Source of the DNA: Cohnella panacarvi Gsoil 349
GTDB taxonomy: Bacteria; Bacillota; Bacilli; Paenibacillales; Paenibacillaceae
Reading direction: 5' to 3'
DNA: 64,000 nt
Assembly (NCBI RefSeq): GCF_000515335.1
Contig: NZ_KI911563.1
Location: 841,598 to 905,597 of the forward strand
Shown: in pieces, positions 17,133 to 26,058 of the stretch
Position numbering within the stretch: position 1 is the first letter of the stretch
How the letters are laid out: every line of letters begins with the position of its first letter
Made by a program: the position numbers and the translations under genes
Notes under the pieces: model-generated
What the model saw: the letters and a program-made list of their open reading frames with translations, nothing else
Database searches by the model: none
What the model was told of the DNA's origin: nothing

Positions 17133-18044
17133 TCAGCCTTTGACGGCGCCTACCGTCAGGCCTTTGATGAAAAACTTCTGGAAGAACGGGTACACGAGCA
17201 GAATCGGTCCCATGCCGACGACCGCGAAAGCCATCTGAAGCGATTCGTTCGGCAGATTGCGCATCAGCTCCGGATTCTGCGCCGCGAGCTGCACGTTCGC
17301 CCGCAGGAATTGAACGTCGTTGAGCACCCGGAGCATCAGATATTGCAGCGGATATTTCTCCTCCGTCCGGATGAACAGAAGCGAATTGAACCAGTCGTTC
17401 CAGAACACGATCATACCCAGCAGCCCCATCGTGGCGAGTACGGGCAGCGACAACGGAAGGACGATCCGGAAGAACACGCGGAATTCGCCGGCTCCGTCGA
17501 TTCTCGCCGATTCGATCAGCGCGGGATGAATCGTCGATTGGAAGAACGTTCGCATAATGATCACGTTGAATGGAATAATGAGCAGCGGCAGCAGCAGAGC
17601 CGTATAGGAGTCCAATAAGTCGAATACTTGCGTGAAAACGATATACTTGCTCACCACGCCTCCATGGAACAACATCGTGAAGAATAGGATGAACGTGAAG
17701 AACGTGCGAAACGGATAATCACGGCGCGAAATCGGATAGGCGTACAACGCCATCAGGATGACGCTCAGAGCGGTTCCGACGACGGTAAGTCCGATGCTGA
17801 CGGCGTACGCTCTCACGATCGTCCCGTAATCCTTGAACAAGCTCTCGTAGGCGATCGAAGATAGCTTCTCCGGGAAGAAGCGGTAACCTTCGGTGACTAA
17901 CGCATCGTTATGCGTGAAGGATACGATGACGACGAGTACGACGGGCAGGACGCATACAAGAGCGAGCAGGATGAAGCTGATATGAAGCGCCGCGCTCGCG
18001 GCCTTGGAGATCGTATTCTCTCGACGGCTGGTTGAATAGGTCAT
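17133..18044 (-). CDS. Carbohydrate ABC transporter permease, YtcP/LplC type
   Basis: This 303-residue inner-membrane permease has six predicted transmembrane segments. The cytoplasmic EAA loop (ESARIDGAGEFRVFFRIVLP) contacts the ATPase. The C-terminal VKG ending is typical of the MalG/LplC class. It pairs with the LplB-type permease encoded 24 bases upstream and with the lipoprotein encoded downstream. The 89-base gap before the solute-binding protein gene contains GC-rich hairpins that may stabilise the downstream message so that the binding protein is made in excess. Confidence 0.93.
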   Translation of the reverse strand: MTYSTSRRENTISKAASAALHISFILLALVCVLPVVLVVIVSFTHNDALVTEGYRFFPEKLSSIAYESLFKDYGTIVRAYAVSIGLTVVGTALSVILMALYAYPISRRDYPFRTFFTFILFFTMLFHGGVVSKYIVFTQVFDLLDSYTALLLPLLIIPFNVIIMRTFFQSTIHPALIESARIDGAGEFRVFFRIVLPLSLPVLATMGLLGMIVFWNDWFNSLLFIRTEEKYPLQYLMLRVLNDVQFLRANVQLAAQNPELMRNLPNESLQMAFAVVGMGPILLVYPFFQKFFIKGLTVGAVKG

Positions 18045-18068
18045 GATGGGTTCACCTCGATTCTCTGT

Positions 18069-19001
18069 CTAGAATAGCGCTTGTTCCCGATTGATTCTGC
18101 GCACCGCCGAGTTCGTGAGCAGCACGAGGATGAATCCGAGCACGGATTGCGCCAGAGCAGCCGCCGAAGACATTCCGATATCATTAAGCTCGATCAGCAC
18201 GCGGTAGACGTAAGTGTCGACCGTATCCGTGACGGGATACAACGCCCCCGAATCCATTGGAACCTGGTAGAACAATCCGAAGTCGGAATTGAACACGCTT
18301 CCCATCGACAAGATCGTTAAGATAACGATGATCGGCTGTATGAGCGGCAGCGTAATATGCAAAGTTTGTTTCCACTTCGTCGCCCCGTCGATGACCGCGG
18401 CCTCATAGTATTCGTTGTCGATGCCCGCGATCGCGGCGATATAGATGACCGCGCCGATGCCGACGTTCTTCCACGCGTTGACCAGAATCAGAATGTAAGG
18501 CCAATAGGCTTTCTCCGAATACCAGGAAACCGGGTCGATTCCGAACCAATCGAGCAAAGACGAATTTAGAAATCCTTTGTCCGTATTCAGGAACGCGTAG
18601 GCCAAGTAACCGACAACGATCATGGACAAGAAATAAGGCATGATCAAGAACGTCTGGTACGTCTTCGCCAATCGGCCTCTAAGCTCGTTGATCGCGATCG
18701 CGATCGCCACGGACAGCACCGTGTTGACGACCATGAAGGCGAGGCTGTATCCCACCGTATTGCGCGTGATTCGCCATATCGAGCCGGAGTTGAACAGGAA
18801 CTCGAAATTGGTTAACCCGACCCAAGGACTTCCGAAAATACCGTCGATGTAGTTGATATTCTTGAAGGCGATGAATACCCCGAACATCGGCATATAATTG
18901 TTGACGATCAACACGGCCAGCGCCGGCAGGAGCATCAACGTCAGAAACCTGAACTTCCATAGAGAATGGATAAAGAGCGCGATCCCCGTTCTCTCTTTCA
19001 C
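18069..19001 (-). CDS. Carbohydrate ABC transporter permease, LplB type
   Basis: This is a 310-residue MalF/LplB-class permease with six predicted transmembrane helices and the EAA loop EAAVIDGATKWKQTLHITLP. I start at a GTG preceded by GGAGAGG; longer readings add a cysteine-rich, non-membrane leader with no ribosome site. An ATG one base upstream of the GTG is out of frame and stops at once. It forms the channel with the YtcP-type partner. The terminator of the upstream sensor kinase gene lies between them, so importer transcription needs its own promoter or read-through. Confidence 0.92.
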   Translation of the reverse strand: MKERTGIALFIHSLWKFRFLTLMLLPALAVLIVNNYMPMFGVFIAFKNINYIDGIFGSPWVGLTNFEFLFNSGSIWRITRNTVGYSLAFMVVNTVLSVAIAIAINELRGRLAKTYQTFLIMPYFLSMIVVGYLAYAFLNTDKGFLNSSLLDWFGIDPVSWYSEKAYWPYILILVNAWKNVGIGAVIYIAAIAGIDNEYYEAAVIDGATKWKQTLHITLPLIQPIIVILTILSMGSVFNSDFGLFYQVPMDSGALYPVTDTVDTYVYRVLIELNDIGMSSAAALAQSVLGFILVLLTNSAVRRINREQALF

Positions 19002-19127
19002 ATGCGTCCTCTCCTCTCGATTGATCTCAGTATAGGCTAGGCCCCCCATGCAAGACGATGATATATTCCAATAACCGTGTGATGTATAAGGCGCGTTTCG
19101 ACGCTGTCGACAATCGTTGCAACCATA

Positions 19128-19159
19128 CAAAAAAAAACGCAACCGGAATGGCTGCGTTT
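19128..19159 (-). terminator. Intrinsic terminator after the sensor kinase gene
   Basis: ACGCAGCC pairs with GGTTGCGT (one G-U) and is followed by nine T on the minus strand. It separates the two-component genes from the ABC importer genes. Confidence 0.85.
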
Positions 19160-19168
19160 GTTCTCCTA

Positions 19169-20917
19169 TCATCGTTCGTCCTGACGTCGCTCGCGCAACG
19201 GGAGGGTGATGACGGCTTTCACTCCCCCGCCTTCCCGCGGGTAGTACTGCAACCCGTAGGATTCGCCGTAATGCAATTGGACGCGCTTATGAACGTTACG
19301 GATGCCGTAACCCGCGTCCTCGATCGTTCCTCGCACGATCGCGTTCAGCCTGTCGATGTCCACCTTCATGAAGCCGTTGTCCTCGACCGTCATCTCGATC
19401 GTATTTTCCGTACGGCGTACGCGAATCCAGATCTCGCCTTCTCCGTCCATGCCGCCTACCCCATGGAATATCGCGTTCTCGACGAGCGGCTGCACGATGA
19501 CTTTCGGCGTCGTATACGCTAACGCATCCTCCTCGATATCCCAATGCGCCTCGAACGTGCCCGGGTAACGCTTCGCCTGCAGCCGGCAGTATGCCTGTAC
19601 GTGCTTCACTTCTTCATCGATCGGTATCATCGTCTTCCCTTTGCTGAGACCGATACGCAGCAGCATCGACAGATCCATGACCATTTCTCCGACTTCCGTA
19701 TTGCCGTTATCGAGCGCATACCAGTAAATAGAGTCGAGCGTATTGTATAGCAGGTGCGGGGTGATCTGAGAGTGAAGGGTAGCGAGTTCGGTTTCTTGCT
19801 GGCGTAGCTTCATCAGATAATTGTCCTCGATCGAGCGATCCAATCTCCGCGTCATCCGCATGAACGCGCCGTATAAAATTCCGAATTCGTCCGGGCGTAT
19901 CAGTTCTCCGCTCATATCCATTTTAACGCCGGGCTCGTATATCTTCGTTATCGAGACGAGCCGATGCAACGGCTTAACGATAACGCGCAGCAAGTAAAGG
20001 ACAAACAGCAGTACGAGCGCCAAGTAGATCGCCGATAAGATCATGATCGTCCATTGGAAGGACGTCTGGCTGCCGGTAATCGAATCCAACGGAATGCGGT
20101 AGACGAGATTCGTGTGATACAGTTGCTCGTAAGAATGCGCGTACAACCATCTTTCCCCGTTTTCGCGGGCAAAGAAGTAACCCGACTCCGTCTGTCTGGC
20201 GGATTCCGGAACGATCGCCGCGGATCTGTCCGTCGAGCCGGCTTGCATAAGCAACTCGTCCTGGTCGTTATACAAATAGATCGTACCGGCATGCTCCGGA
20301 AGCTCTACGGACAACAGATCTCTTCGAAGCAGCACCTCCAGGCGGGAGACGACCAGAAATCCCAACACCTCGTTATAATTCTGGCTATTCAGGATGCTTC
20401 TTACGAAGCTTACCGTAACCAAGCCGTCGGAAGAGCGAATGAGACGAAACGCCCCGGCTCCCCGTTTGCTGACGGCCTGATCGGTCCAAGCGGGGAGCTG
20501 TTCGAGTCCGATATCGAAGTATTTGAAGCCGCTCGCTTTGTGCGACAGATCGAACTGCGTTCGTTTCCCTTCGGTATTCATCATATACAGCGTGTAGCCC
20601 GTGCCGTCCGATGACCATCGATCCAGAATTTCGTCGGCCCGATTGATGTCTCCGAGCGTCTCTACGTTGTACCAGAACTCGTTCGGACCCGTACGGTCGA
20701 TCAGATGGTTGTCCAGGAACGTAATCGTCTTGTCGTTGACGGCCGACATCGTCTTCTGGATCGTCGCATGGTTCTGCTTCGCCAGTTGAAGCATCGTACG
20801 TCCCACTTCATCCTGCATGGATTGAACGGTTTTATAAGAAGAGATCCACCCGACGACCAGGAACGGGCCGACGATGAATAACGCAAAAGCGATCGTGACT
20901 TTATATTTGAGCTTCAG
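19169..20917 (-). CDS. Sensor histidine kinase, YesM type
   Basis: The ~582-residue kinase has a transmembrane helix near the N-terminus, an extracellular sensor domain of about 260 residues, a second transmembrane helix near 290-315, a HAMP linker, a His_kinase domain with phospho-acceptor His in ITPHLLYNTLDS, and a HATPase_c domain (VQPLVENAIFHG, GYGIRNVHKR). The best start is a CTG: it lies seven bases after GGGGG and overlaps the regulator's stop as CTGA. No ATG, GTG or TTG fits before the first membrane helix without running deep into the regulator gene. It should sense an extracellular glycan or the binding protein and phosphorylate the upstream-encoded regulator. Confidence 0.88.
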   Translation of the reverse strand: MKLKYKVTIAFALFIVGPFLVVGWISSYKTVQSMQDEVGRTMLQLAKQNHATIQKTMSAVNDKTITFLDNHLIDRTGPNEFWYNVETLGDINRADEILDRWSSDGTGYTLYMMNTEGKRTQFDLSHKASGFKYFDIGLEQLPAWTDQAVSKRGAGAFRLIRSSDGLVTVSFVRSILNSQNYNEVLGFLVVSRLEVLLRRDLLSVELPEHAGTIYLYNDQDELLMQAGSTDRSAAIVPESARQTESGYFFARENGERWLYAHSYEQLYHTNLVYRIPLDSITGSQTSFQWTIMILSAIYLALVLLFVLYLLRVIVKPLHRLVSITKIYEPGVKMDMSGELIRPDEFGILYGAFMRMTRRLDRSIEDNYLMKLRQQETELATLHSQITPHLLYNTLDSIYWYALDNGNTEVGEMVMDLSMLLRIGLSKGKTMIPIDEEVKHVQAYCRLQAKRYPGTFEAHWDIEEDALAYTTPKVIVQPLVENAIFHGVGGMDGEGEIWIRVRRTENTIEMTVEDNGFMKVDIDRLNAIVRGTIEDAGYGIRNVHKRVQLHYGESYGLQYYPREGGGVKAVITLPLRERRQDER

Positions 20918-22548
20918 TCGTATTCCCCCTGACCCTCTTTGCGATAATCGGCGGGACTGACCCCGGCGTAGCGCTTGAACATGCGGCTGAAGTGTTCCGG
21001 CGATTCGTAGCCGACTTCGTAGGCGATCTCGTATCGCTTCTTGGGCGTCGTGACAAGCAGTCGCTTCGCTTCCTCGATGCGCAGCTCGGTCACGTAATCC
21101 CAGACGTTCTTCTTCGTTTCCCGTTTGAACCAATAGCCGAAGTAAGCGGGACTGAAATGCGCTTCTGCCGCGATATCTTGGATCTTAAGCTCGGGATTGC
21201 GGTAATGCTGCCGGATATAGCCCATAATGCGGGCAAGTATCGTCATCTCCCGTTCGCGAGCTAACTCGCGCAACGTCCGGCCGGCCTCATCAACGTAAGA
21301 TGGAAGACGATCGAGCTTACCGGGGACGGACATATCCCGAAAATAGACTTCAGGATCGAAGCGCCGAATCGAAACGCCGTTGCCCTGCCCGTTGTCCAGC
21401 AGCAATCCGTAGACTCTGTATACCAGCATGCCGAAATAACTATGAACCTGCTCCGATTCCTGTCCGAGATCGTTCAAAGCTTGGACCATGTCCTGCACGA
21501 TCCGCTCGCTGTCGCTGTCCGACTTCAACCGCCGGACGCACTCTTCCACTTTAGCCATCCATCCGACCATATTCAGGCTTTCTTGCGCGGCTATATCCTC
21601 GTAATGGAACACGTTCTGTTCGGGATGAAGCTTCTTCCATTCGGCGGCGCTGACCGCTTCTTCCATGAGCTTCGGCAATAAGGCGACGTCGTCGCGCAGG
21701 CTGCTGATCCCGATCGTCGCGTCCAAGTTCAAATATTGCTTGAAATTGTTCGATACGAATTGTCCGATGAAATGCATCTGAGACTGCAAAGTGAAGCCTT
21801 GCCCCGCCAAATCCCGATCGTTCGGCTGCACGATGCCGATCAGTTCGTTCCCGAATCCGCCCAACGTTAAGCCGTTCCATTCGGACAGGCTCTCCTCGAA
21901 CAGGTTCAGCGCCGCGTATTTCAGCAGTTTCCGATCTTGCAGGACCATCGCTTTGTTGCTGAAGCCTCCTCGGCTCAGATCCAGACGAACGGAGACGATC
22001 CCGTAATTCGGGCCTTTGATCTGATCGCCCAGCTCCGCGACTAGCTCGTCGTAATCTTTGTTCGACAGCCCTCGTTCGGTTACGAGCTCCATGAGAATTT
22101 CGCGTCTTCGTTCCGCCTCGGCCGCGTCGCTCGAACGCTTCCGCATCGTCTGCTCGAGCGCCAGCTTGCCGGCCTCCTCCTTCTCGACGAGCACGCTGCG
22201 GACGACGCGGAGCAGCTCCGCTTGTTGCACCGGTTTAACCAAATAATCGCGCGCGCCTAACCGAAGCGACTTCGTGGCGAATTCGAAATTCTCGTGCGCG
22301 GATATGACGATAACGGGAAGATTCGGTTGCTCCAGATAGATCGTCTCCATCAGCTCGAGTCCGCTCATCCGGCTCATCTGGATATCGGTCAGTACGAGAT
22401 CGTAACGATCCATTCGCAAATAGTCGATCGCCTCGAACCCGTTCAAAGCCGTCTCGACGACGGAAATATTCATGTCCGAAGACAGCAGGAAATTGCGTAT
22501 GCCGATGCATACCCTTGGTTCGTCGTCGACCACTAATATTTTGTACAT
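20914..22548 (-). CDS. AraC-family response regulator, YesN type
   Basis: This 544-residue regulator has an N-terminal receiver domain (DD at 8-9, phospho-acceptor Asp55 in LTDIQM, Lys in DYLVKPVQ), a long middle region, and a C-terminal double helix-turn-helix AraC domain (IQDIAAEAHFSPAYFGYWFK and YEIAYEVGYESPEHFSRMFK). It is the partner of the kinase encoded immediately after it. YesN-type regulators usually activate the adjacent ABC importer and hydrolase genes, here the importer-GH38 operon and perhaps the divergent oxidoreductase gene. Confidence 0.94.
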   Translation of the reverse strand: MYKILVVDDEPRVCIGIRNFLLSSDMNISVVETALNGFEAIDYLRMDRYDLVLTDIQMSRMSGLELMETIYLEQPNLPVIVISAHENFEFATKSLRLGARDYLVKPVQQAELLRVVRSVLVEKEEAGKLALEQTMRKRSSDAAEAERRREILMELVTERGLSNKDYDELVAELGDQIKGPNYGIVSVRLDLSRGGFSNKAMVLQDRKLLKYAALNLFEESLSEWNGLTLGGFGNELIGIVQPNDRDLAGQGFTLQSQMHFIGQFVSNNFKQYLNLDATIGISSLRDDVALLPKLMEEAVSAAEWKKLHPEQNVFHYEDIAAQESLNMVGWMAKVEECVRRLKSDSDSERIVQDMVQALNDLGQESEQVHSYFGMLVYRVYGLLLDNGQGNGVSIRRFDPEVYFRDMSVPGKLDRLPSYVDEAGRTLRELAREREMTILARIMGYIRQHYRNPELKIQDIAAEAHFSPAYFGYWFKRETKKNVWDYVTELRIEEAKRLLVTTPKKRYEIAYEVGYESPEHFSRMFKRYAGVSPADYRKEGQGEYD

Positions 22549-22569
22549 GGCGGCACCTCCGATGGGCGA

Positions 22570-22624
22570 TGAAGCGCTTTCGCGGCATTTGTACCATTAT
22601 AAGGTTGACTCACCGTCCTGTCGA
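22570..22624 (-). promoter_or_regulatory. Promoter and possible cre site before the two-component genes
   Basis: On the minus strand TCGACA and TATAAT are separated by 17 bases, a good sigma-A promoter. About 14 bases past the expected start is CGAAAGCGCTTCAT, whose GAAAGCGCTT core matches CcpA operators (10 of 14 positions against TGAAAGCGCTTTCA). A roadblock-type catabolite control of this sugar locus is plausible but unproven. Confidence 0.5.
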
Positions 22625-22802
22625 TGATCTACCGCGAGGAGTTCGTGATGCAATTCTATACGTTCATGGGATTCGTTCGGCGACCTGAAACATCTTCGAA
22701 TCGATCACGTCCGTATGGAATTACTTCATCGCTAGACCGTATGCGATTCTCTATAATCTGAATGAAGAGGTTAGAGGAAGACAACAAGGAGAGTGAAAGA
22801 AG

Positions 22803-24068
22803 ATGAGCGCCGCCTATTCCTATAAGCGACAAATTCCCGTATACGATTCCGCTGACGTCATCGTGGTGGGAGGGGGGCCGGCAGGAACGGCAGCCGCGAT
22901 CGGGGCCGCCCGTTCCGGCAAAAGAGTCATTCTACTGGAGAAATCCGGACAGCTAGGGGGAATGGGAACCCTCGGCAACGTGAGCATCTTCATGCCGATC
23001 GGCAACGTCACCGGCATTTACAGGGAATTCATTGCCGAGATGCTCGATTCCGCATTGCCTCCGGGCCATGACCAATCGATCGCTCCTCAATTCTCCCCTT
23101 TCGTTCTACGCCATTATTTGAACGAGAAGATGCGCAAGGAAGGCGTCGAGACGTTCTTCCACGCGGAATTCGTCGGCACCGTCGCAGGCGATGGCGCCGT
23201 GGAAGCCGTTATCGTATCGACTCGGGAAGGACTACAAGCGATACGGGGCTTGCGGTTCATCGATTGCACCGGCGATGCGAGAATGGCGATCGAGCTTGGC
23301 GTCCCGTTCACGTCCGGAAGAGAAAGCGACGGAATGACGCAACCGATGACGCTTATGTTCATGATGCAGAATACGGGCAAGCCCGTCAGACGCTATTTGC
23401 CGGAAGGGTGCCCCGCCTATCGGAGCGTGGATGAACTTCCTCAAGGCCGGCATCTGTTCTGGGAACAGAACGATGACGGCATGCTGCTCGTCAACATGAC
23501 CAGAGTGAAAGGCCACGGCGCTCGGATCGCGGATGTGAATGCCGCGGAACCGGAAGCGTTAAGACAAGTGTTCTCGATCGTCGACTACTTGCAACGCAAC
23601 GGCTTCGAGAACTATGCGTTGTCGCATGTCGCCGGACAGACCGGCGTGCGGGAGACGAACCAAATCCAAGGGCTGTATACGTTGACGGAATCCGACCTAA
23701 CGAACGGCAGGCGGTTCGAAGATGTCGTCGCTCAAACGAATTACGAGATCGACATCCACAGCCCCGACGGTCACCGAACGACGGATGAACGGCATGTCGA
23801 CGGTTACGATATTCCATACCGGTGCATGGTTCCGGTTGCTTTCGGCAATTTGCTCGTTGCAGGCCGCGCCATCTCCGCCACTCATGTCGCGATGTCGTCC
23901 ATGCGCGTTCAAGCGACCTGCTATGCGCTGGGGCAAGCTGCCGGAATCGCGGCTTCCCTCTCTATCGATCGGGCTTGCGAGTGCCGGGACGTTCCGATCG
24001 ATGAGCTGCACCTCGCGATGGCTGCCCAGAACGTCAGGCTCTGGAAGCCGGAGCATCCGCATCGATAA
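22803..24068 (+). CDS. FAD-dependent oxidoreductase
   Basis: This 421-residue flavoprotein belongs to the FAD_oxidored family often found in Paenibacillus sugar loci. VIVVGGGPAGTAAAIGAA (about 19-36) is the dinucleotide-binding motif, followed by the LLEKSGQLGGMGT segment. Near the C-terminus, NLLVAGRAISATHVA is the second FAD contact, and GQAAGIAA ends the domain. A strong AGGAG site precedes the ATG. It is divergent from the YesN/YesM genes and the only plus-strand gene in this cassette. The substrate is unknown; family members are proposed to oxidise sugars or polyols, so a role in the same carbohydrate pathway is inference. Confidence 0.85.
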   Translation: MSAAYSYKRQIPVYDSADVIVVGGGPAGTAAAIGAARSGKRVILLEKSGQLGGMGTLGNVSIFMPIGNVTGIYREFIAEMLDSALPPGHDQSIAPQFSPFVLRHYLNEKMRKEGVETFFHAEFVGTVAGDGAVEAVIVSTREGLQAIRGLRFIDCTGDARMAIELGVPFTSGRESDGMTQPMTLMFMMQNTGKPVRRYLPEGCPAYRSVDELPQGRHLFWEQNDDGMLLVNMTRVKGHGARIADVNAAEPEALRQVFSIVDYLQRNGFENYALSHVAGQTGVRETNQIQGLYTLTESDLTNGRRFEDVVAQTNYEIDIHSPDGHRTTDERHVDGYDIPYRCMVPVAFGNLLVAGRAISATHVAMSSMRVQATCYALGQAAGIAASLSIDRACECRDVPIDELHLAMAAQNVRLWKPEHPHR

Positions 24069-24169
24069 CACGAGGGACTGTCCCGGAGGTGCGCCGCAGT
24101 AACGTTATGTGGCCATGCTAAACGCTATCGCTCGCACGCAATCTGTTGAAGAATACGGCGCTAGACTAA

Positions 24170-24209
24170 CAAAAAATGAGGATGGCGCAGAAATTACATC
24201 TGCTCCATC
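24170..24209 (-). terminator. Intrinsic terminator after tseB
   Basis: GATGG-GCAG pairs with CTGC-CCATC around one mismatch and a nine-base loop. Six T follow on the minus strand. It ends the long panB-to-tseB run. Confidence 0.75.
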
Positions 24210-24223
24210 CACGCCCTAAAGCT

Positions 24224-24757
24224 CTATGAACGCTGCGTCGGCAGCTCGTACGTCTTCAATTTGGTCCCGTCCTTGAAGGAATAAAAATCGATCGCCTCAT
24301 GGCGTTTGCCCGTCTCGCTCCAATAACGGATTTCCCAAGCCGGAGCGCCCTGGAACCAACCCGGCAGAATGCGATTCGGCTTCTCGCCTCCATGGCTGTC
24401 CGCGAACAATCGGATCATGCGGGATTTGGACACGTTCTCGCTGACTTTGAGCTTAAGCAGCTCTGTCTCGCGTTCCCATATCATCCACGCTTCCCCTAGC
24501 GCGTCTTCCCCGCTTACGATCCACACGTTCTCTTGCCAAGTATGCAATTCAGCTCGGTCGATCTCGACCAGCTCGCCTTGTTGCTTCGCGATCGCGATCG
24601 CCCTGCGCTCCGCTTGGCGGTAATCGGAGTCGGCAGAGCGAATGTACAAGACGAATGATACCGCTATGAACACGATAAAACCGATGATAACGATCATCCA
24701 TCGCACCCAAGAGATGCGCGGAATTCGACGAAGGCTCTCGCTCCGGCTTAAATTCAT
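24224..24757 (-). CDS. tseB: TseB/YpmB-like cell wall elongation regulator
   Basis: This 177-residue protein has a cytoplasmic basic start, one transmembrane helix (about 18-40) and an external domain with the DUF5590/PepSY-like fold seen in YpmB, which in B. subtilis is TseB, a partner of the elongation transpeptidase PBP2A. Its place matches B. subtilis, where ypmB lies downstream of dinG. The start overlaps the mtaD stop by four bases. Unlike B. subtilis, no aspB-asnS follows; a terminator and the accessory sugar cassette do. The family call is good; the function is transferred from B. subtilis. Confidence 0.8.
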   Translation of the reverse strand: MNLSRSESLRRIPRISWVRWMIVIIGFIVFIAVSFVLYIRSADSDYRQAERRAIAIAKQQGELVEIDRAELHTWQENVWIVSGEDALGEAWMIWERETELLKLKVSENVSKSRMIRLFADSHGGEKPNRILPGWFQGAPAWEIRYWSETGKRHEAIDFYSFKDGTKLKTYELPTQRS

Positions 24758-26058
24758 CCCCGCAGCCTCTCATAGCAACGCTGAGCTTCCGCCATAATCC
24801 GCTCTTCGTCCAGCGTAAGCAATTGTCCGTTCCTAAGCAGCTGTCGGCCGTCGACCCAGACGTGCGCGACATCGGACCCCATGGACGCATAGACGACATG
24901 GGACACAAGATCCGTCCGAGGGACGTAATGCGACTTGCCGAGCGTGAGCGCGATCAGATCCGCCTTCAGCCCCGGTATAAGCTGGCCCGTGACGCCTCCG
25001 AGCCCGATCGACTTCGCGCCGTAAGCCGTCCCCATTCGCAGCGCTTCGGCTGCCGGAATGACGGTCGGATCGCCCGACACCCCTTTATGGATGAGCGCCG
25101 CGGTCGTGATTTCTTGGAAAAGATTCAGGTTGTTGTTGCTTGCCGCGCCGTCCGTGCCTAGCGCTACGGTTACGCCCGCTTTTAGCAAATCCGGCACGCG
25201 CGCCACGCCGCTGGCGAGCTTCAGATTGCTTACCGGGTTGTGCGAGACGGCAACCTTGCGTTCGGCCAGCAGCGCGATTTCTTCGTCCGTCAAGTGAACG
25301 CCGTGCGCGACGAGCGTCGGGCGCGAGAACATGCCGAGGCGATCCAGATGCTCTACCGGCCGGCAGCCGTAATCGCGTACGTTCTGCTCGACTTCGGCCG
25401 CGGTTTCCGACATGTGCGTATGCATCGGCAAGTCCAGATCATGTGCGGCTTGAACGAATTTCACGATGTAATCCGGCGGACACGTGTAAGGCGCGTGCGG
25501 GGAAATCATGACGTTAATGCGTCCGTCAGCCGCGCCGTGCCAGTCTTTGGCGAAGCCGATCGCATCCGCCAGCTTGGCGCGCTGCACGTCTTCCGGGCAC
25601 AGCCCGATCACGCCGCGCGTCAAGCTGGCGCGCATGCCCGACGTTTCGACCACTTCGGCAACGCGGTTCATATGATCGTACATATCGACGAACGTCGTCG
25701 TACCGCTCTTGATCATCTCCACGGCGGAGAGCGCCGTGCCCCAATACACGTCGTCGCCGGTAAACTTCGCTTCCATCGGCCACATATGATTGTGCAGCCA
25801 GTCTTGCAGCGCCAAATCTCCGCCTACGCCGCGGAGCAGCGACATCGCCGCGTGGCCGTGCGTATTCACGAGTCCGGGCATGAAGAGATAGCCGGTTCCG
25901 TCGACGATCTCGTCGGCGGCGTTCAACTCGTGTTGCAGGGCCGGACCTTCGCCCATGGCGGCGATGCGTGCGCCGTCTACGGCCAGCCAGCCCGTGAATT
26001 GCGGATTCGTATCGTCCATCGTAAGGAACGTACCGTTATTGATCAGCCATCTTCTCAC
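24754..26058 (-). CDS. mtaD: 5-methylthioadenosine/S-adenosylhomocysteine deaminase
   Basis: This 434-residue metal-dependent amidohydrolase of the TrzN/SsnA/MtaD group deaminates 5-methylthioadenosine and SAH to the inosine forms. The metal site is built from HGH in NTHGHAA (about residue 67), HTHMSE, VAHGVHL and the Asp of GTDGAASNN; these residues and the length of 430-440 fit MtaD. The GTG start overlaps the rex stop as GTGA. It is functionally linked to the salvage genes at the far end of the window, though MtnN-type nucleosidase is the usual entry to that pathway. Substrate preference is family-based. Confidence 0.88.
   Translation of the reverse strand: MRRWLINNGTFLTMDDTNPQFTGWLAVDGARIAAMGEGPALQHELNAADEIVDGTGYLFMPGLVNTHGHAAMSLLRGVGGDLALQDWLHNHMWPMEAKFTGDDVYWGTALSAVEMIKSGTTTFVDMYDHMNRVAEVVETSGMRASLTRGVIGLCPEDVQRAKLADAIGFAKDWHGAADGRINVMISPHAPYTCPPDYIVKFVQAAHDLDLPMHTHMSETAAEVEQNVRDYGCRPVEHLDRLGMFSRPTLVAHGVHLTDEEIALLAERKVAVSHNPVSNLKLASGVARVPDLLKAGVTVALGTDGAASNNNLNLFQEITTAALIHKGVSGDPTVIPAAEALRMGTAYGAKSIGLGGVTGQLIPGLKADLIALTLGKSHYVPRTDLVSHVVYASMGSDVAHVWVDGRQLLRNGQLLTLDEERIMAEAQRCYERLRG

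Noticed and set aside
22625..22762. 45-codon plus-strand frame upstream of the FAD oxidoreductase
   Set aside because: No ribosome site and no recognisable similarity; it overlaps the regulator promoter region.
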